From Oceanospirillaceae bacterium UBA1126 (GTDB lineage Bacteria > Pseudomonadota > Gammaproteobacteria > Pseudomonadales > Balneatricaceae): DNA of 35,934 nucleotides. The stretch covers positions 1 to 35,934 of the forward strand of contig DCAT01000054.1 of NCBI GenBank assembly GCA_002312935.1. The letters run 5' to 3'. The position numbers and the translations under genes are program-made. The notes beneath the pieces were generated by a model that searched no databases, was not told where the DNA came from, and saw nothing but the letters and a program-made list of their open reading frames with translations. Shown here piece by piece: positions 7,870-15,507 of this stretch. Position 1 is the stretch's first letter, and the number at the start of each line of letters is the position of its first letter.

Positions 7870-8361
7870 TTAACCTTCCCTTGGATCGGGATTATCTAAT
7901 ATAGTTTGTGTTTGTTCGGTACGAAAATCTTCAATCCGTTGGGCTAATTTAGGATCTTGATTTGCTAATATTTGGCTAGCCAGCAACCCTGCATTAAAGG
8001 CACCAGCACCACCAATGGCCATACTTCCTACAGCTACACCACGGGGCATTTGCACAATTGAGTAAAGGCTATCAACGCCACTTAAGGCTTTACTTTGCAC
8101 AGGCACACCCAGCACGGGCAAACGTGTCTTAGAGGCCACCATTCCAGGCAAATGGGCTGCACCTCCCGCACCTGCAATAATCACCTGAATACCACGACCT
8201 GCAGCTGCAGAAGAAAATGCCATGAGTTTGTCTGGCGTGCGGTGAGCAGACACTACTTCTACTTCGTAACTTACACCCAAACGATCCATAATTTGTGTGG
8301 CTTCTTGCATACATGGCCAGTCGCTCTTGGACCCCATGATAACGGCAACTTTTGCGCCCAT
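7870..8361 (-). CDS. purE: N5-carboxyaminoimidazole ribonucleotide mutase PurE
   Basis: Class I PurE, which rearranges N5-CAIR to CAIR. From ATG 8361 the protein has about 163 residues, the family length. Motifs: VAVIMGSKSDWPCMQEA, the active-site SAHRTPDKL, and IIAGAGGAAHLPGMVASKT. The frame is open to an upstream ATG at 8409, but that start lacks a ribosome site, while GGAG lies 9 bases before ATG 8361 and MGAKVAVIMGSKSD is the usual beginning. It is the first gene of the purE-purK-OCD-channel-DUF3445 run. I found no PurR-type operator in the 103 bases upstream. Confidence 0.95.
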   Translation of the reverse strand: MGAKVAVIMGSKSDWPCMQEATQIMDRLGVSYEVEVVSAHRTPDKLMAFSSAAAGRGIQVIIAGAGGAAHLPGMVASKTRLPVLGVPVQSKALSGVDSLYSIVQMPRGVAVGSMAIGGAGAFNAGLLASQILANQDPKLAQRIEDFRTEQTQTILDNPDPREG

Positions 8362-8464
8362 TGGTTTTTCTCCAAAAAATGAAGTGTAAATTTTACCACA
8401 AGGCCCCATAAGGCTAAAGAATGCTAAGTAAAACTAACCTATTTACTGCTAAATTTGTTAAATT

Positions 8465-9082
8465 GTGGCCATGAAAATACCTTTAAACGAAATACACAAA
8501 AAAATTCTAGCTAGTAAACACTGGATTTTTGATATGGATGGCACCTTAACCATAGGTGTTCACGACTTTGACATGATGAGAAGTGAACTTGGTTTAGCAC
8601 CAGACCAAGGCATCTTAGAAGCTGTGCAAGCGATGTCCCCTGAGGAAGCTGCACCCATGTGGGAGAAAATTGATGCAATGGAATATTACTTTGCCAGTTT
8701 AGCTAAACCCATGCCCGGTGCATTTGAACTTTTAGAGCACCTGCAGAAAAAAGGTGTCAACTTAGGCATATTAACGCGTAATGTAATGCCTGCGGCCTTA
8801 CACACACTTAAAACCTGTAATTTAATTCACTTTTTTACGCCTACAGACATTTTAGATCGAGCTTCTTGCGAGCCAAAGCCTCACCCAGCTGGAATATCTT
8901 TATTATTGGATCGGTGGGGTGCCAAAACCACCGATAGTGTAATGGTTGGCGACTATTTATTTGACCTAGAAGCAGGCAGAGCTGCAAAGGTAGCTACGGT
9001 GCATATCAACACCGAGGCGCAGTACCCATGGCCACATATGACCGATTGGGGCATTGGCCACTTAAACCAGCTGATAGATTAA
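8465..9082 (+). CDS. HAD-superfamily phosphatase (phosphoglycolate phosphatase-like)
   Basis: A 205-residue hydrolase with the four HAD motifs: FDMDGTL (I, nucleophile Asp 23 and acid Asp 25), GILTRN (II), the Lys of CEPKPHP (III) and VMVGDYLFDLEAG (IV). The helical cap between motifs I and II is short and contains MWEKIDAMEYYFASLAKPMPGAFELL. Family members hydrolyse phosphoglycolate, sugar phosphates or nucleotides; the substrate is not decided here. The frame opens with GTG at 8465, with ATG two codons later at 8471; neither has a clear ribosome site, so the start is uncertain by two residues. It is divergent from purE and convergent with the AraC-type gene. Confidence 0.88.
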   Translation: MAMKIPLNEIHKKILASKHWIFDMDGTLTIGVHDFDMMRSELGLAPDQGILEAVQAMSPEEAAPMWEKIDAMEYYFASLAKPMPGAFELLEHLQKKGVNLGILTRNVMPAALHTLKTCNLIHFFTPTDILDRASCEPKPHPAGISLLLDRWGAKTTDSVMVGDYLFDLEAGRAAKVATVHINTEAQYPWPHMTDWGIGHLNQLID

Positions 9083-9099
9083 AGTGGCTTGATTTAAGG

Positions 9100-10131
9100 T
9101 TAGGACTGCCTGCGGGTGTAGGACGGTGTGACTTCAAAATACTGCCGGTAGCATTTACTGAAATGTGGGTATGACACAAAACCACAGGCCAGCGATATAT
9201 CACTCATACTCAGATGAGTTTGTGTGAGCAGTTGATGGCATCGTTTTAGGCGCAGCTCCAAATAATAACGTGTGGGGGTGCTGCCTAAATAACGCTGAAA
9301 CTGACGTTCTATTTGCCGCCTTGTAATGCCAACTAACGAAGCAATTTCTTCTGCTGACAACATTTCTTCCATGTTGTTTTCCATCAATCCAATAATATCT
9401 TGAAGATTTTTTGGCAATTGAGTGTCAGCCTGATCACTCAGAAAGGCTGGCTCACCCGCATCATTAATGCGGTCACACGTAAGGATGTCGCAGATACCTC
9501 GCACAAAAGGCTTGCCTCTGGCCTCTAATATGATTTCAAGCATCATGTCCAAAGCACTATTACCACCAGCGCAACTAAAACATTGTTTATCAATAATATA
9601 GGCTCTATCTTTTAAGTCTATATTGGCAAAGCTCTCCCTAAAACTCGCTCTATTCTCTCGATGAATTGCACAGGTTTTACCATCAATAACGCCTGCATTT
9701 GCCAAGGCAAATAAGCCATTCCACAAAGACCCTAATGCCTTTTTTCTTAAGCCAGGTTGACGCAAAAATTTAATTAATTGAGGGGGGGTTTCCAACTCTA
9801 CTCGAAAACCACCACACACCACAAAAGCGTCTATATGGTCTAGATTAAGTTCCCCTAACGACTGGTCAGCCATGGCGGCAAACCCCAGGTCACTGCACAC
9901 AGATGCCCCATCTAAACTCACTAAGCGAAAGGTGTATAGTTCTTCTTCACTGAGCAAATTAGCTGTCCGCAAGGCGTCTAAAGCAGAGGTGAGCGCCACC
10001 ATAGAAAAATTTTCTTGTAACAAGAAGGAGAAGTTGCGTAGCTCCCCAGGCAGTTTATTAGTCACCGGGGTGTTCACCGGCTCTAAAGGAAACACATTTA
10101 ATTGCGCTTTTGGTTTTATTGGCTCATTCAT
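9100..10131 (-). CDS. GlxA/GbdR-type AraC-family transcriptional regulator
   Basis: A 343-residue regulator with two parts. Residues about 33-210 form a DJ-1/PfpI-like (GATase1-like) domain, starting at FSFLLQENFSMVALTSALDA; the elbow reads SLWNGLFALANAG and lacks the nucleophile Cys, so it probably senses a ligand rather than catalysing. The C-terminal 100 residues hold two AraC helix-turn-helix units: SAEEIASLVGITRRQIERQF and MSDISLACGFVSYPHFSKCY. Regulators of this architecture (GbdR, CdhR, SouR) often control quaternary or N-methylated amine catabolism, notable given the DUF3445 and OCD-family genes nearby, but its targets are unknown. It is divergent from the moxR operon across 134 bases. 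Confidence 0.88.
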   Translation of the reverse strand: MNEPIKPKAQLNVFPLEPVNTPVTNKLPGELRNFSFLLQENFSMVALTSALDALRTANLLSEEELYTFRLVSLDGASVCSDLGFAAMADQSLGELNLDHIDAFVVCGGFRVELETPPQLIKFLRQPGLRKKALGSLWNGLFALANAGVIDGKTCAIHRENRASFRESFANIDLKDRAYIIDKQCFSCAGGNSALDMMLEIILEARGKPFVRGICDILTCDRINDAGEPAFLSDQADTQLPKNLQDIIGLMENNMEEMLSAEEIASLVGITRRQIERQFQRYLGSTPTRYYLELRLKRCHQLLTQTHLSMSDISLACGFVSYPHFSKCYRQYFEVTPSYTRRQS

Positions 10132-10214
10132 AAGTAAATTATATCACCGAATTTGAAGAGGGTCAGTGCAACAAAGAACAGCGGCGAGATGACTTGTAAG
10201 TCTTACTGCTTAGC

Positions 10215-10240
10215 AATGCTATTCATGCCAGAATAGCATT
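10215..10240. promoter_or_regulatory. Perfect 10-base inverted repeat upstream of the moxR operon
   Basis: AATGCTATTC (10215-10224) and GAATAGCATT (10231-10240) are exact reverse complements around ATGCCA, ending 25 bases before the moxR ATG. It lies in the 134-base divergent region between the AraC-type gene and moxR. It could be a dimeric regulator operator or a leader hairpin close to the ribosome site (AGG at about 10255). No T run follows, so it is not a terminator. A shorter palindrome GTAAG-T-CTTAC lies at 10196-10206. Confidence 0.6.
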
Positions 10241-10265
10241 ATCAGTTTATGCATAGGCTTTATTT

Positions 10266-11111
10266 ATGAATTTCACCGGTACTGAAAAATACGTTGCTAC
10301 TAAAGACTTACAAATGGCAGTCAACGCTGCGGTCATATTACAGCGTCCTTTGCTGATTAAAGGAGAACCTGGCACAGGCAAAACTCTGCTTGCAGAAGAA
10401 GTGGCTTCTGCATTAGGCATGCCACTGATGCAATGGCATGTAAAGTCTACCACTAAGGCACAACAGGGCCTATACGAATACGATGCCGTATCGCGTTTGC
10501 GTGATTCTCAACTGGGCAGCGATCAGGTTCATGATATAGGGAACTACATTAAAAAAGGCAAGCTATGGCAAGCCTTCGATGCCGATGAGCGTGTGGTATT
10601 GCTGATTGATGAAATAGACAAGGCAGACATTGAGTTTCCAAATGACCTTTTGGTAGAGCTGGACAAAATGGAATTTCATGTATATGAAACAGGGCAGAGG
10701 GTTCAAGCCAGGCATCGCCCAGTGGTGATTATTACGAGTAACAATGAAAAGGAATTACCAGACGCCTTTTTACGCCGCTGCTTTTTTCATTATATTAATT
10801 TTCCAGACAAGCACACCATGAAAGCCATTGTTGATGTGCACTACCCAGGCATTAGCAAAGCCCTCGTTGCTGAGGCCATGCAAATGTTTTTTGACGTGCG
10901 GGACATCCCTGGGCTCAAAAAGAAACCCTCAACATCTGAATTAATTGATTGGCTTAAGCTGCTTATGGCGGATGAAATTCCTGAAGATTTATTAGCCAAC
11001 CGTGACCCAACCAAAGCCATCCCACCACTTTATGGTGCTTTATTAAAAAATGAACAAGATGTTCAACTTCTTGAGCGGCTAGCTTTTATGGCCCGCAGGG
11101 AGCAGCGTTAA
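10266..11111 (+). CDS. MoxR-family AAA+ ATPase
   Basis: A 281-residue AAA+ protein. Walker A is GEPGTGKT (33-40), Walker B is VLLIDEID (111-118), sensor 1 lies in IITSNN (155-160), and the arginine-finger region is AFLRRC (167-172). The family acts as a chaperone-like motor, usually with a VWA-domain partner, to activate or assemble metalloenzymes and other complexes (CoxD/CoxE, MoxR, NorQ/NorD, RavA/ViaA are examples). The VWA partner is the next gene, 6 bases downstream. No obvious metalloenzyme target is encoded in the window, apart from the Fe-S protein two genes on. Confidence 0.92.
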   Translation: MNFTGTEKYVATKDLQMAVNAAVILQRPLLIKGEPGTGKTLLAEEVASALGMPLMQWHVKSTTKAQQGLYEYDAVSRLRDSQLGSDQVHDIGNYIKKGKLWQAFDADERVVLLIDEIDKADIEFPNDLLVELDKMEFHVYETGQRVQARHRPVVIITSNNEKELPDAFLRRCFFHYINFPDKHTMKAIVDVHYPGISKALVAEAMQMFFDVRDIPGLKKKPSTSELIDWLKLLMADEIPEDLLANRDPTKAIPPLYGALLKNEQDVQLLERLAFMARREQR

Positions 11112-11117
11112 TTTATT

Positions 11118-12293
11118 ATGTTGGTTAACTTTTTTTACACTCTAAAGCGTGCTGAAATTCCTGTTTCCATCAAAGAATACTTGATGCTGCTGGAGGCGCT
11201 TCAGTGCCATCTTGCTTTTGCAGACATGGACGATTTTTATCACCTTGCCCGTATTTGTTTAGTTAAAGATGAAGCCAACTTCGACAAATTCGACCGCGTA
11301 TTTGGCGCTTATTTTAAGCAGTTAAAAAGCTTAGAAGATGTGCTTAACGCCCTCATTCCAGATGAATGGTTGCGCTCAGAGTTTATGAAGCAGTTAAGTG
11401 ATGAAGAAAAAGCTAAGATTAAGTCTTTAGGCGGCTTAGAGGAGCTGTTAAACACCTTTAAAGAACGGCTTAAAGAACAGGAAAAGCGCCACCAAGGCGG
11501 CAGTAAGTGGATCGGTACTGGCGGCACGTCGCCATTTGGGCACAGCGGCTATCACCCAGAAGGCATCCGTGTAGGGGGCGATAGCCAAAACAAGAGTGCT
11601 GCAAAGGTATGGGAAAAACGTCAGTTTAAAGACCTTGATGACAGCGTTGTGTTAGGCACGCGTAACATTAAAGTAGCACTGAGAAAATTACGCCAATTTG
11701 CTCGCACTGGCGCCGCTGAAGAGCTGGATTTAGACCACACCATTAGTGCTACAGCCAAAAATGCAGGCATGTTGGACCTAAAACTGGTTCCTGAGCGCCA
11801 CAATGCTGTAAAAGTGTTGCTCATGCTCGATGTAGGAGGATCGATGGACCCTTACATCCAAGTGTGCGAGGAATTATTTGCTGCTTGCCGAACTGAGTTT
11901 AAGCATTTAGAACAATTTTACTTTCATAACTTTGTCTATGAAAGCCTTTGGCGCAACAACATGCGCAGACAAAACGAACGAACATCTATATACGACATCA
12001 TTCATACCTACGGGCGGGATTACAGAGTTATTTTTGTGGGTGATGCGTCTATGTCACCCTATGAAATTAGCAGCCCTTACGGTAGTGTAGAACATATGAA
12101 CCCCGAACCTGGCCACGCTTGGATGCAACGTCTTACCACCCATTTTGACAAGGTGGCATGGCTTAACCCCGTTGCAGAGGACCATTGGCGCTACACTCAA
12201 TCTATCGGCCTTACGCATCAACTAATGGATGACAGAATGTACCCTATGACGCTAAATGGCCTTAGTGATGCTATAAAGGCACTGGCAAAGTGA
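11118..12293 (+). CDS. CoxE-like VWA-domain protein
   Basis: A 391-residue protein. The N-terminal 130 residues are helical and charged (VNFFYTLKRAEIPVSIKEYL at the start), as in CoxE-like VWA proteins. The VWA fold begins near residue 231; its metal site reads LDVGGSM (237-243), a D-x-G-x-S form of the usual D-x-S-x-S MIDAS motif, with FVGDASMSPYE further on as the second metal loop. Such proteins work with a MoxR ATPase as substrate adaptor. Its stop TGA overlaps the GTG start of the next gene by 4 bases (GTGA, 12290-12293), so the three genes are translationally linked. Confidence 0.9.
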   Translation: MLVNFFYTLKRAEIPVSIKEYLMLLEALQCHLAFADMDDFYHLARICLVKDEANFDKFDRVFGAYFKQLKSLEDVLNALIPDEWLRSEFMKQLSDEEKAKIKSLGGLEELLNTFKERLKEQEKRHQGGSKWIGTGGTSPFGHSGYHPEGIRVGGDSQNKSAAKVWEKRQFKDLDDSVVLGTRNIKVALRKLRQFARTGAAEELDLDHTISATAKNAGMLDLKLVPERHNAVKVLLMLDVGGSMDPYIQVCEELFAACRTEFKHLEQFYFHNFVYESLWRNNMRRQNERTSIYDIIHTYGRDYRVIFVGDASMSPYEISSPYGSVEHMNPEPGHAWMQRLTTHFDKVAWLNPVAEDHWRYTQSIGLTHQLMDDRMYPMTLNGLSDAIKALAK

Positions 12294-13387
12294 CCTACCC
12301 CTCAGGCGACAACCCCATCATCTGCACCTGCTTTGATATCCACCAAAATGCCGTTGAAGCAGCCATTACACAGGGCCACGATGACTTTCGTAAATTACGC
12401 GAGGTGCTTGGAGTGGCTGGGGATTGTGGCAATTGCCACAGGCCTATTAACAAACTACTTAAAGCCCACCGCATTATGAATGCACCCACCAAGGAGACTC
12501 CTTTGAGACGTAGATTCCCCATGCCATGGCAACATATGAGCGCTGCAAAATTGGAGCAGGAATACTCTCCAAGCTCGTGTGTTGATGACATCATGGTGTA
12601 TCTCAATGATTACACCAACTACTCTAAAAAGGCTCAAAATAATCTGAGTTATCAAAGTAACCTTGCCTATAGTGACACTATGGGTGAAGTGCTCGATTAC
12701 TTTCCTGCTGCAACTGGTGGCCCTTTGGTGGTTTATATTCATGGCGGCTATTGGCAAAAATTGAGCAAGGATGATTCTTGCCTGATGGCCCCAGGCGCAC
12801 TAGAACAAGGTATAAATTTAGCAGTAATTGATTATACCCTTGCACCAGAGGCCACTATTAATCATATGATTGCCCAGTGCTGCCGGGCCATAGCATGGCT
12901 TATTACACAGAGTCAGAAGCTTGGCTTTGATTGCAGCAAAGTCATTATTGCAGGCAGCTCGGCAGGTGGGCACTTGTGCGCATCGGTGTTGCAAGCTGCG
13001 CAACAAAGCCTGCATGGCCTTAGCCCGCAAGCCATCTCTGGGGCAGTGTTACTCAGTGGCGTGTATGACCTTCGCCCTTTAGTTAATACCTACATCAACG
13101 AACCATTAAACCTGACGACCCAAAGTGCAACAGAACTAAGCCCTGGCCTGTATAGCAACCAAGGGTTGCCACCTTGCATCCTTGCCTATGGCAGCAACGA
13201 AACCCAAGAGTTTAAGCGCCAAAGCGAAGAGTACCACCAGCAATTACTGAGCGATGGCGTAAAAAGCCAGTGCTTTGAAGTGGCAGGCCGTAATCATTTT
13301 GACATTGTGTTTGACCTGGCCATTAAAAGTGCTAGCGTTAATCAACATCTTCATTATTTAATAACTCAACTTAACACGCAAGATTAG
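12290..13387 (+). CDS. Fusion of BFD-type [2Fe-2S] domain and alpha/beta hydrolase (kynurenine formamidase-like)
   Basis: A 365-residue open frame with two dissimilar parts. Residues 10-60 match a bacterioferritin-associated ferredoxin (BFD)-like domain: C12 and C14 (CTC), then C46 and C49 (CGNC), i.e. CxC-x31-CxxC, fit for a [2Fe-2S] cluster. Residues about 78-365 are an alpha/beta hydrolase: oxyanion-hole HGGYW (151-155), nucleophile Ser224 in GSSAG, late His336 in GRNHFDIV; the pattern resembles arylformamidase/carboxylesterase proteins. The start is GTG 12290, coupled to the VWA gene. An alternative TTG at 12503 with GGAG at 12493-12496 (6-base spacing) is in frame at residue 72 and would give the hydrolase alone. 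The 3' end overlaps the opposite-strand barrel gene by 30 bases. Confidence 0.8.
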   Translation: MTYPSGDNPIICTCFDIHQNAVEAAITQGHDDFRKLREVLGVAGDCGNCHRPINKLLKAHRIMNAPTKETPLRRRFPMPWQHMSAAKLEQEYSPSSCVDDIMVYLNDYTNYSKKAQNNLSYQSNLAYSDTMGEVLDYFPAATGGPLVVYIHGGYWQKLSKDDSCLMAPGALEQGINLAVIDYTLAPEATINHMIAQCCRAIAWLITQSQKLGFDCSKVIIAGSSAGGHLCASVLQAAQQSLHGLSPQAISGAVLLSGVYDLRPLVNTYINEPLNLTTQSATELSPGLYSNQGLPPCILAYGSNETQEFKRQSEEYHQQLLSDGVKSQCFEVAGRNHFDIVFDLAIKSASVNQHLHYLITQLNTQD

Positions 13388-14620
13388 CCCCTGGGTGCCA
13401 TCCAGAGATGCATAAGCAGTGTTGTTTTTTGCAGCAATCACACTGTAGCTTAGGCTGCTTTGCCATAGGTCTGTGGGTGCCCATGCAACTGTCCCAGTAA
13501 GCGCTCTCAGGGCAGCGTTAGGGGTGCCAACTTGAGTGAGAGACCAGCTGTATTGGTCATTATTAAAGTGATCATTCACACTTAAGCTATAGGTTAAATC
13601 TGTTCGATTACTCGCTACTGGCGCTGCCGCAGGGGTGATGTAGCTGGCTTTATAATTAAGCCAATGCTGCGCTGTTAGATTAGCATTCCACTGCCTATCA
13701 CCACGATTGAGCTCTATACCTACAGCAGTATCTATACGGTTATCTGACGTTAGGCCAGTGTAGCCGAGGTTGTGCTCTAAACCCCGTTTGTAGGCAAGGT
13801 CAAATTTAATCAAGTCATCATCAATGGCTTTATTCCAGCTGTAACCAATCAGTTGGTAGGGTTTTGCCGACGCTGTCGTTGTGGCTAAGTTAAGTATTGG
13901 GCTATTGGGTACCATTCGCCCTGCATAAATAGCCCAATCACTACCTGCCCCTGTATAACCATACTTAGCACCCCACTCTTTGGCTACACTAGTGGTTAAC
14001 TGTATACCAGGCAGTGGAGTTACACTTGGATCTAAACCCACAAACCAAGATGCTTGCGCTGATGGCATATAATAACGACCGCTTACCAGCCATTGTGGCG
14101 TTAATGACATTAGGCTACTGGTGAGACTAGGTGCTGGATTTATCACATCCAACACCCCAGCCCCTTCTACTTCACCCCAGCTTAGTATATAGCTGCCCAG
14201 CTTAACACTGGTTTTGGCCAAGCTGTAATGCAATACTAGCCGCTCAATTCCCAGTAGACTAAAGTCACCTTTGGCAGGTTTTTGGGTATCACCTTGCCAA
14301 TACTGTGTGGCCTTTAGTTCTAGTTCTGCATAGATTAAGAGGCCCAGTGGTGCCTCACTTGATAAGCGCAAATCTGTAAAGTGGTCGGTGCGTTTATAGC
14401 CAGCTTTAGGGCTAACTGCCAAGGTATATTCAACACTTACCTGCACAGGTTTATCTGTTACTAGATTAACGCTGCTTGCCAGGAAAGTCTCATCGGTAAA
14501 TAAGTAATCACTAGCGTCAACATCTTCACTCAGCAGATCATCACTGGCATAAGCTGGCATACCAGCAAACAAAGCCATAACCCACCAGACCAATAGCTTT
14601 TTAACCCCTTTAACGGCCAT
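13358..14620 (-). CDS. Outer-membrane beta-barrel protein (DUF1302-like)
   Basis: A 420-residue exported protein: signal peptide KKLLVWWVMALFAGMPAYA (residues about 7-25), then alternating-hydrophobicity beta strands and a final aromatic-ended strand (LILRVKLSY), the outer-membrane assembly signal. The segment SVKLGSYILSWGEVEGAGVL with DVINPAPS recalls the WGE...NP motif of DUF1302-type barrels. It is the last gene of an operon with an RND exporter and a LolA-like protein, 2 bases after the latter. Likely role: outer-membrane acceptor or pore for the exported lipid or lipoprotein. Its 3' end overlaps the convergent hydrolase gene by 30 bases. Confidence 0.75.
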   Translation of the reverse strand: MAVKGVKKLLVWWVMALFAGMPAYASDDLLSEDVDASDYLFTDETFLASSVNLVTDKPVQVSVEYTLAVSPKAGYKRTDHFTDLRLSSEAPLGLLIYAELELKATQYWQGDTQKPAKGDFSLLGIERLVLHYSLAKTSVKLGSYILSWGEVEGAGVLDVINPAPSLTSSLMSLTPQWLVSGRYYMPSAQASWFVGLDPSVTPLPGIQLTTSVAKEWGAKYGYTGAGSDWAIYAGRMVPNSPILNLATTTASAKPYQLIGYSWNKAIDDDLIKFDLAYKRGLEHNLGYTGLTSDNRIDTAVGIELNRGDRQWNANLTAQHWLNYKASYITPAAAPVASNRTDLTYSLSVNDHFNNDQYSWSLTQVGTPNAALRALTGTVAWAPTDLWQSSLSYSVIAAKNNTAYASLDGTQGLILRVKLSY

Positions 14621-14622
14621 AT

Positions 14623-15507
14623 TTATTGCGCCTGCTGCCTAAGTTTTTGCAAGTACCTTTGCCTAAACACTTGGTCAGTAAGCGCGCGCTGGGTTAAAAA
14701 CCGCTCATCAATATCAAGCCCAAAGCTTATCGCTTTTATGTTCATGTTGGTTAAGCGTTGGCTTACTAAATTTTTGAAGGTGATGCTTCTTGCTAACCAA
14801 ATGCCATTAACCTGCTCAACCTTAGCCACCGATACCTGTTTAATGGCATTACCGTGCTTGTCAAACATTTGCATTTTTAGGCTTAAAAAACGTTCAGTAT
14901 CAATCCATGTTCTTACTTTGCCATAACGGGTGTGTTTTAAACGTTGGGGGGTAGGCACAGATTCAATCACTGCAACAGGACGGCCTTTATAGCTTCCCCG
15001 CTGCAAAACTTTATACGTATAATCGTCTAACTTGCCCGTTTCTTGGTCTTCCGTACTTATTTCCGAACCAAACAAGCTAGTGGGTTCAGTCTGCTCATCA
15101 TTGTTGCCAGAAGCAATGCGCTTTACCTTACCCAATGCTGACAAATACAGCCAAGTTTCATTATCTTTACTAGTTGCATCATAGGTATAGGTCAACATAC
15201 CAATACCCCTTTCACTCGCAGGTTCCAGCAGAATAGCGATAGATTTACTATCTTTATTGTTGACACCTGTATTAATTTGGGCACTTTCTAATAGTTTAAT
15301 GCGAGGTTTTTCTACACACTTAAGTTTGCCATTTTTAGTACCATATTTGCAGCTTGTAAGCTGCATTAGGTTGAACGATGAATCATTGGTTTGTAATTGG
15401 TTTTCATCCATTTTTTGCACCAACTCTTGGGCTGTCAATTCTGCTTGGGCAGAGCTTATGACCAAAAAACCAAGGGCAAGGCGTACTATTTTGTTGAGCA
15501 ATCGCAT
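14623..15507 (-). CDS. Outer-membrane lipoprotein-sorting protein (LolA-like)
   Basis: A 294-residue periplasmic protein with signal peptide (KIVRLALGFLVISSAQA, residues about 6-22) and the LolA-like fold markers LTAQELVQKMDENQ, MLTYTYDATSKDNETWLYLS, and GSEISTEDQ followed by YKVLQRGSYKGRPVAVIESV. This COG2834-like branch is regularly paired with MMPL/RND transporters and a beta-barrel, and is thought to carry lipid-like cargo across the periplasm. It is longer than canonical LolA (about 200 residues), so it is not the housekeeping carrier. Its ATG overlaps the stop of the RND gene by one base (TAATG), so the two are coupled. Confidence 0.82.
   Translation of the reverse strand: MRLLNKIVRLALGFLVISSAQAELTAQELVQKMDENQLQTNDSSFNLMQLTSCKYGTKNGKLKCVEKPRIKLLESAQINTGVNNKDSKSIAILLEPASERGIGMLTYTYDATSKDNETWLYLSALGKVKRIASGNNDEQTEPTSLFGSEISTEDQETGKLDDYTYKVLQRGSYKGRPVAVIESVPTPQRLKHTRYGKVRTWIDTERFLSLKMQMFDKHGNAIKQVSVAKVEQVNGIWLARSITFKNLVSQRLTNMNIKAISFGLDIDERFLTQRALTDQVFRQRYLQKLRQQAQ

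Noticed and set aside
8362..8409. N-terminal extension of PurE
   Set aside because: The extra 16 codons have no ribosome site and are absent from the family, while GGAG precedes ATG 8361.
11831..11851. VWA protein judged inactive because its MIDAS is D-V-G-G-S
   Set aside because: D-x-G-x-S variants are usual in the CoxE-like branch, so this is not a clear loss of metal binding.
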